Assembly: GCA_945861165.1 (NCBI GenBank)
Contig: CAMATO010000039.1
Location: 1 to 9,090 of the forward strand
Source of the DNA: Bifidobacterium breve
GTDB taxonomy: Bacteria > Actinomycetota > Actinomycetes > S36-B12 > UBA5976
DNA length: 9,090 bases
Direction of reading: 5' to 3'
Shown: piece by piece, positions 5,645-9,090 of the stretch
How positions within the stretch are numbered: position 1 is the first letter of the stretch
How the letters are laid out: every line of letters starts with the position of its first letter
Program-made: the position numbers and the translations under genes
The notes under the pieces: generated by a model
Databases searched by the model: none
What the model saw: the letters and a program-made list of their open reading frames with translations, nothing else
What the model was told of the DNA's origin: nothing

Positions 5645-8192
5645 TTAGTTCAACTTTAACTTTTATCTCATTTTCTGAAACGCTAAGTTTCAATTCTTTG
5701 ATGTTGCCGGCGGCTAGCAGATCTTTTTGAGCAGCTTTCACTTGATCGATAACCTCAGTTTTGGCCCACACTTCAAGTGATTTAACTTCAGCTTTCATAG
5801 ATTGTTTGTTTTCGGTTTTCACTTTTCTAACCTCACCCAGAATCCAGGTCACATTATTTAAAGCCTCGATGCCAATTGCTTGATTAGTTATCACCTCTTG
5901 TACCTGAGGCCAGGTCGCTAAGTGGATTGAACCTTCTTGCCACCAGGACCAAACTTCTTCGGTTACAAAAGGAATAAAAGGAGCAAAAAGTTTTAATAAT
6001 GTATGGGTAGTTAAACCCAAGGCTGCTCGTGCAGATTTAGCTGCATCTTCGCCTTGATTTCCATAGGTGCGCTCTTTGACAAGTTCTACGTAATCATCGG
6101 TGAATGACCAAAAGAATGTTTCGGTTATTTCTAGTGCGCGGGTGTAGTCATATTTTTCAAAAGAATTTGTAGCACTTTCAATAACTTGGGCTAATTTATT
6201 AAGTAACGCATGGTCCACATCTTGAGTCACATCAGATTTATTGAGCGTGGCATTAAGACTTAAGCTGAATTTACTTGCATTAAGAATTTTTATGGCAAGA
6301 CGTTTTCCAATTTTCATTTGACCGGTGTCAAACGCTGTGTCTGTTCCAGGTCTGCCCATGGCAGCCCAGTATCTAACAGCATCAGATCCGTACTCTTCTA
6401 ATAAATCAATGGGGGTAACAACATTGCCTTTAGATTTACTCATTTTCTTTCTATCTGGATCAAGAATCCAACCACTAATGCTGGTGTTTTTCCAAGGCAA
6501 AGAATTTTCTTCCAAATGACTTCTCACCACTGTTGAAAACAACCATGTTCTAATAATTTCGTGTGACTGAGGACGTAAATCCATTGGGAAAACTCGATCA
6601 AAAAGATCGTTATCTAATTCCCAGGAAGCTGCTATTTGGGGAGTCAAAGATGATGTTGCCCAAGTATCCATAACATCAGGATCACCTATAAAACCATTTG
6701 GTTTATTTCTTTGTGTTTCATCAAATCCTGGTGGTGCTTCACTTTGAGGATCAATTGGTAATTGAATTTCTTCAGGAACAATTATTTGGTCATAGTCAGG
6801 ATTTCCAGCTGCATCCAATTTGTACCAAAGGGGAAGTGGCACACCAAAAAATCTTTGACGTGAAATTAACCAGTCACCATTTAAACCTTCAACCCAATTC
6901 TCATATCTAACTTTCATGTATTCAGGGTGCCAATTAAGTTCAGCTCCTCGATTTAATAACTTTGACCTCAACTCTGGATCGCGTCCACCATTTCTGATGT
7001 ACCACTGTCTAGTGGTCACGATTTCTAAGGGCTTATCACCTTTTTCAAAGAACTTGACTGCGTGGGTGATTGGTTTTGGATCTCCGATCAACTCGCCACT
7101 TTCTTTTAATTCTGCAACCAAAACTTCTCTGGCAGTGTGAGAAGTCTTACCAATAATTTTTTCAAATATCTGTTTAGCTTTTTCGGTTTTAATCCACTCA
7201 GGATTTTCAGCCACTATGCGACCGTCCCAGCCAATTAAGCCTCTGGTTGGTAAATTAAATTCTCTCCACCAAATCACATCTGTTAAATCACCAAAAGTAC
7301 AAATCATGGCAATCCCGCTACCTTTTTCAGGATCAGCTAAGTGATGTGCCACAACTGGAACTTCGACTTCAAAAAGTGGAGTGATTACTGTTTTTCCAAA
7401 TAGTTCTTTGTAGCGATCGTCATCTGGATTTGCAACTAAGGCAACACAAGAAGCCAATAATTCTGGTCGAGTGGTTTCTATATAAACCGGTTGCCCATTT
7501 TGTTTTTGAAAGGCAATTTTGTGAAAGGCTCCTGGTCTTTCTCTGTCTTCTAATTCTGCTTGAGCCACTGCAGTTTTAAATGTCACATCCCAAAGGGTTG
7601 GTGCTTCAGATTGGTATGCTTCTCCACGTTTTAAGTTTCTTAAGAAAGCACGTTGCGACACTGTGCGAGCTCGCTTGTCAATTGTTTGATATGTGTAATT
7701 CCAATCAATGGAAAGACCTAAAGTTTGGAAAAGAGATTCAAAAACTTTTTCATCCTCAAGAGTTAATTTCTCGCATAACTCCACAAAGTTTTTTCGAGAT
7801 ATTGGTATTTGTTTTTCCCCTGGTTCATTGGGTGGGGCAAAGTTTGCGTCAAAAGGAAGTGAAGGTTCGCAGCGAACTCCAAAATAGTTTTGCACTCTAC
7901 GTTCGGTTGGTAAACCGTTGTCATCCCAACCGATGGGATAAAAAACTTTCTTACCCGTCATTCTTTGATAACGAGCAATCAAATCTGTATGTGTGTATGA
8001 AAATACATGGCCAACGTGAAGTGAACCACTAACTGTTGGAGGCGGGGTATCTATGGAGTAGACAGATTCTTTTGTGGCTGTTTTGTCAAAAGCAAAAGTT
8101 TTATTTTGAACCCAGGAATTACCCCACTTGTCTTCCACTCCGTCTAGGACAGGTTTTTCTGGTACGCGTGGGTAACGAGCAGATTCAGTCAT
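5640..8192 (-). CDS. valS: Valyl-tRNA synthetase, alternative (non-standard bacterial) class
   Basis: An 850-residue class I synthetase that charges tRNA-Val. Residues are numbered from the ATG at 8192. HIGH is HVGH (59-62) in PPPTVSGSLHVGH; GWDDNGLPTERR follows at 88-99. The CP1 editing domain, which clears mischarged Thr, includes ETTRPELL (239-246) and GSGIAMICTFGDLTD (291-305). KMSKS is at 583-587, then an all-alpha anticodon-binding domain to about 760. The C-terminus ends in a short Lys/Glu-rich segment (LKLSVSENEIKVKVEL) rather than the usual long coiled coil. VSGSLHVGHVFSYTHTD and GWDDNGLPTERRVQNYFGVR mark the alternative ValS class; standard bacterial enzymes, including that of M. 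tuberculosis, have PPNVTGSLHMGH and GxDHAGIATQ. A TTG 18 bases upstream (8210-8208) would add MHKIAT, but the family alignment and the candidate -10 at 8200-8205 favour the ATG. It is convergent with clpX and divergent from folC. Confidence 0.95.
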   Translation of the reverse strand: MTESARYPRVPEKPVLDGVEDKWGNSWVQNKTFAFDKTATKESVYSIDTPPPTVSGSLHVGHVFSYTHTDLIARYQRMTGKKVFYPIGWDDNGLPTERRVQNYFGVRCEPSLPFDANFAPPNEPGEKQIPISRKNFVELCEKLTLEDEKVFESLFQTLGLSIDWNYTYQTIDKRARTVSQRAFLRNLKRGEAYQSEAPTLWDVTFKTAVAQAELEDRERPGAFHKIAFQKQNGQPVYIETTRPELLASCVALVANPDDDRYKELFGKTVITPLFEVEVPVVAHHLADPEKGSGIAMICTFGDLTDVIWWREFNLPTRGLIGWDGRIVAENPEWIKTEKAKQIFEKIIGKTSHTAREVLVAELKESGELIGDPKPITHAVKFFEKGDKPLEIVTTRQWYIRNGGRDPELRSKLLNRGAELNWHPEYMKVRYENWVEGLNGDWLISRQRFFGVPLPLWYKLDAAGNPDYDQIIVPEEIQLPIDPQSEAPPGFDETQRNKPNGFIGDPDVMDTWATSSLTPQIAASWELDNDLFDRVFPMDLRPQSHEIIRTWLFSTVVRSHLEENSLPWKNTSISGWILDPDRKKMSKSKGNVVTPIDLLEEYGSDAVRYWAAMGRPGTDTAFDTGQMKIGKRLAIKILNASKFSLSLNATLNKSDVTQDVDHALLNKLAQVIESATNSFEKYDYTRALEITETFFWSFTDDYVELVKERTYGNQGEDAAKSARAALGLTTHTLLKLFAPFIPFVTEEVWSWWQEGSIHLATWPQVQEVITNQAIGIEALNNVTWILGEVRKVKTENKQSMKAEVKSLEVWAKTEVIDQVKAAQKDLLAAGNIKELKLSVSENEIKVKVELT

Positions 8193-8197
8193 GGTCG

Positions 8198-8222
8198 CAA
8201 TCTTATGCAATACATAAGATTG
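8198..8222. promoter_or_regulatory. Perfect inverted repeat holding divergent leaderless promoters of valS and folC
   Basis: The arms CAATCTTATG (8198-8207) and CATAAGATTG (8213-8222) are exact complements around a 5-base centre. Each arm contains TAAGAT when read outward, a TANNNT-type -10. On the minus strand it occupies 8205-8200, which predicts a transcript start next to the valS ATG at 8192. On the plus strand it occupies 8215-8220, which predicts a start about 3-4 bases before the folC ATG at 8231. Neither gene has a Shine-Dalgarno sequence, consistent with leaderless mRNAs, which are common in actinobacteria. The symmetry could also be an operator. No clear -35 is seen on either side. 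Confidence 0.5.
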
Positions 8223-8230
8223 AAAAAATC

Positions 8231-9090
8231 ATGGTCAATTCAGACGTCATGTCAGCACTAGCTTCGCGCTGGCCCGAGAACAAAATTAATCCATCATTGG
8301 ATCGAATCAAACTTTTATTGGACTATCTAGGAAACCCTCAAGATGGTTTGAAGGCTATACATATTGCGGGAACGAATGGTAAAACCAGCACTTCGCGCAT
8401 GATTGAAAGATTATTAAGATCTTTGGATTTAAGAACAGGACTTTACACAAGTCCGCATTTGGTTCATCCTCGCGAAAGAATTTCAATTGATGGGGAACCA
8501 ATAAGTGTAAAAAACTTTGAAGAAGTTTTTAGTCAAGTGGAACCTTTTCTTGAGATCGTCGATGAAAAAATACCTGGGGGATCAGTAACATTTTTTGAAG
8601 TTCTGACAGCCATGGCTTTTGTTTCATTTTCAGATACACCGGTTGATGTAATTTCGTTAGAAGTCGGAATGGGTGGCAGATGGGATGCCACAAATGTTTT
8701 GACTCCCATGGTTTCAGTAATTACCCCTATTGACCTAGACCACCAAGAATATTTGGGAAACACTATAGAAAAAATTGCTTTAGAGAAAACAGGAATTATA
8801 AAAGAAAATATTCCAGTAATTGTTTCTAACCAAAGTAAAGATTCAGCGAAAATTATTTTGGCAAAAGCAATAGAGAATAATTCACCAATAATACGCGAAG
8901 GAATTGAACTAGATGTACTGGAGCGATCTGTTGGCATTGGCGGTCAACAATTAACCATCGCTAATCCTTACGGAACACACAGTGAACTTTTCTTACCACT
9001 TTTCGGAAAGCATCAAGCATCAAATGCTGCAGTTTCACTTACTGCAGTTGAAGCTTTCCTGGATCGACAAGTAGATCATGATTTAGTCCA
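8231..9090 (+). CDS. folC: Folylpolyglutamate synthase / dihydrofolate synthase, N-terminal part (runs off the right edge)
   Basis: An open frame of 286 codons continues past the window end. FolC adds glutamate to folates, and often also makes dihydrofolate from dihydropteroate; it belongs to the Mur-ligase-like superfamily. The P-loop is AGTNGKTST (46-54). TSPHLVHPRERI (73-84) is the folate-binding loop. SLEVGMGGRWDATN (142-155) and PIDLDHQEYLG (166-176) carry metal- and ATP-site residues. Lys186 in EKTGIIK is the position of the carbamylated lysine. FGKHQASNAAVS (258-269) is the Mur-type motif that starts the last part of the central domain. About 60 % of a usual 430-480-residue FolC is present, and the C-terminal domain is missing. 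The ATG at 8231 has no ribosome site and sits just after a -10 candidate; ATG 8249 is a second in-frame choice. The identity is secure. Confidence 0.95.
   Translation, partial: MVNSDVMSALASRWPENKINPSLDRIKLLLDYLGNPQDGLKAIHIAGTNGKTSTSRMIERLLRSLDLRTGLYTSPHLVHPRERISIDGEPISVKNFEEVFSQVEPFLEIVDEKIPGGSVTFFEVLTAMAFVSFSDTPVDVISLEVGMGGRWDATNVLTPMVSVITPIDLDHQEYLGNTIEKIALEKTGIIKENIPVIVSNQSKDSAKIILAKAIENNSPIIREGIELDVLERSVGIGGQQLTIANPYGTHSELFLPLFGKHQASNAAVSLTAVEAFLDRQVDHDLV

Noticed and set aside
7580..8032. 150-codon open frame on the plus strand
   Set aside because: It lies wholly inside valS on the opposite strand, shows no recognisable domain, and the valS frame has unmistakable catalytic motifs across the same bases.
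8193..8210. TTG at 8210 as the valS start, adding MHKIAT
   Set aside because: It has no ribosome site, the family alignment begins at MTESARYP, and the start would lie inside the inverted repeat upstream of the candidate -10 element.
8198..8222. Inverted repeat as an intrinsic terminator
   Set aside because: On the plus strand it is followed by A's, not T's, and on the minus strand the T-run precedes the stem. It also lies between two divergent starts, where no terminator is needed.
8533..8937. 134-codon open frame on the minus strand
   Set aside because: It is a shadow of folC. The plus frame carries the Mur-ligase motifs over the same stretch; the minus frame is a low-complexity Ser/Thr/Ile-rich translation.

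Overview
The window is a core-genome stretch of an actinobacterium with an unusually AT-rich chromosome (roughly 40 % GC by eye). The gene order pepN / mycothiol-dependent DsbA-like reductase / rpiB / tRNAs / tig / clpP1 / clpP2 / clpX / valS / folC is the conserved actinobacterial series also seen around Rv2467-Rv2447c of Mycobacterium tuberculosis. The Glu-type RpiB, the paired ClpP1/ClpP2 and the Rv2466c homologue fit the same group. Low GC, very short intergenic gaps and several TTG/GTG starts suggest a streamlined lineage such as the freshwater Nanopelagicales (acI) or a relative; this placement is an inference.

Layout. 1-104 (-): the first codons of pepN. 207-1286 (+): a two-gene unit, an Rv2466c-like DsbA-fold oxidoreductase and rpiB. 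1303-1377 (-) and 1469-1541 (+): divergent tRNA-Gly(TCC) and tRNA-Pro(TGG). 1581-2864 (+): tig, starting 39 bases after tRNA-Pro. 2963-4216 (+): clpP1 and clpP2, abutting with no spacer. 4358-5632 (+): clpX. 5640-8192 (-): valS, convergent with clpX across 7 bases. 8231-9090 (+): the first 286 codons of folC, divergent from valS.

Function. tig, clpP1P2 and clpX form a protein-quality-control block: trigger factor folds nascent chains, and ClpX feeds substrates to the mixed ClpP1P2 protease. ClgR-like inverted repeats lie upstream of both clpP1 and clpX, so the two transcription units may be induced together. The rest is housekeeping: peptide turnover, thiol redox, pentose phosphate pathway, tRNA charging and folate polyglutamylation.

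I see no phage, transposon, CRISPR array or clearly new system. The points most worth a second look are the two ClgR-like operators; a perfect 10-bp inverted repeat between valS and folC that seems to carry two back-to-back leaderless promoters; and a ValS of the alternative class, encoded in reverse orientation at the place where actinobacteria usually keep the standard valS. No gene-free stretch is longer than 300 bases.
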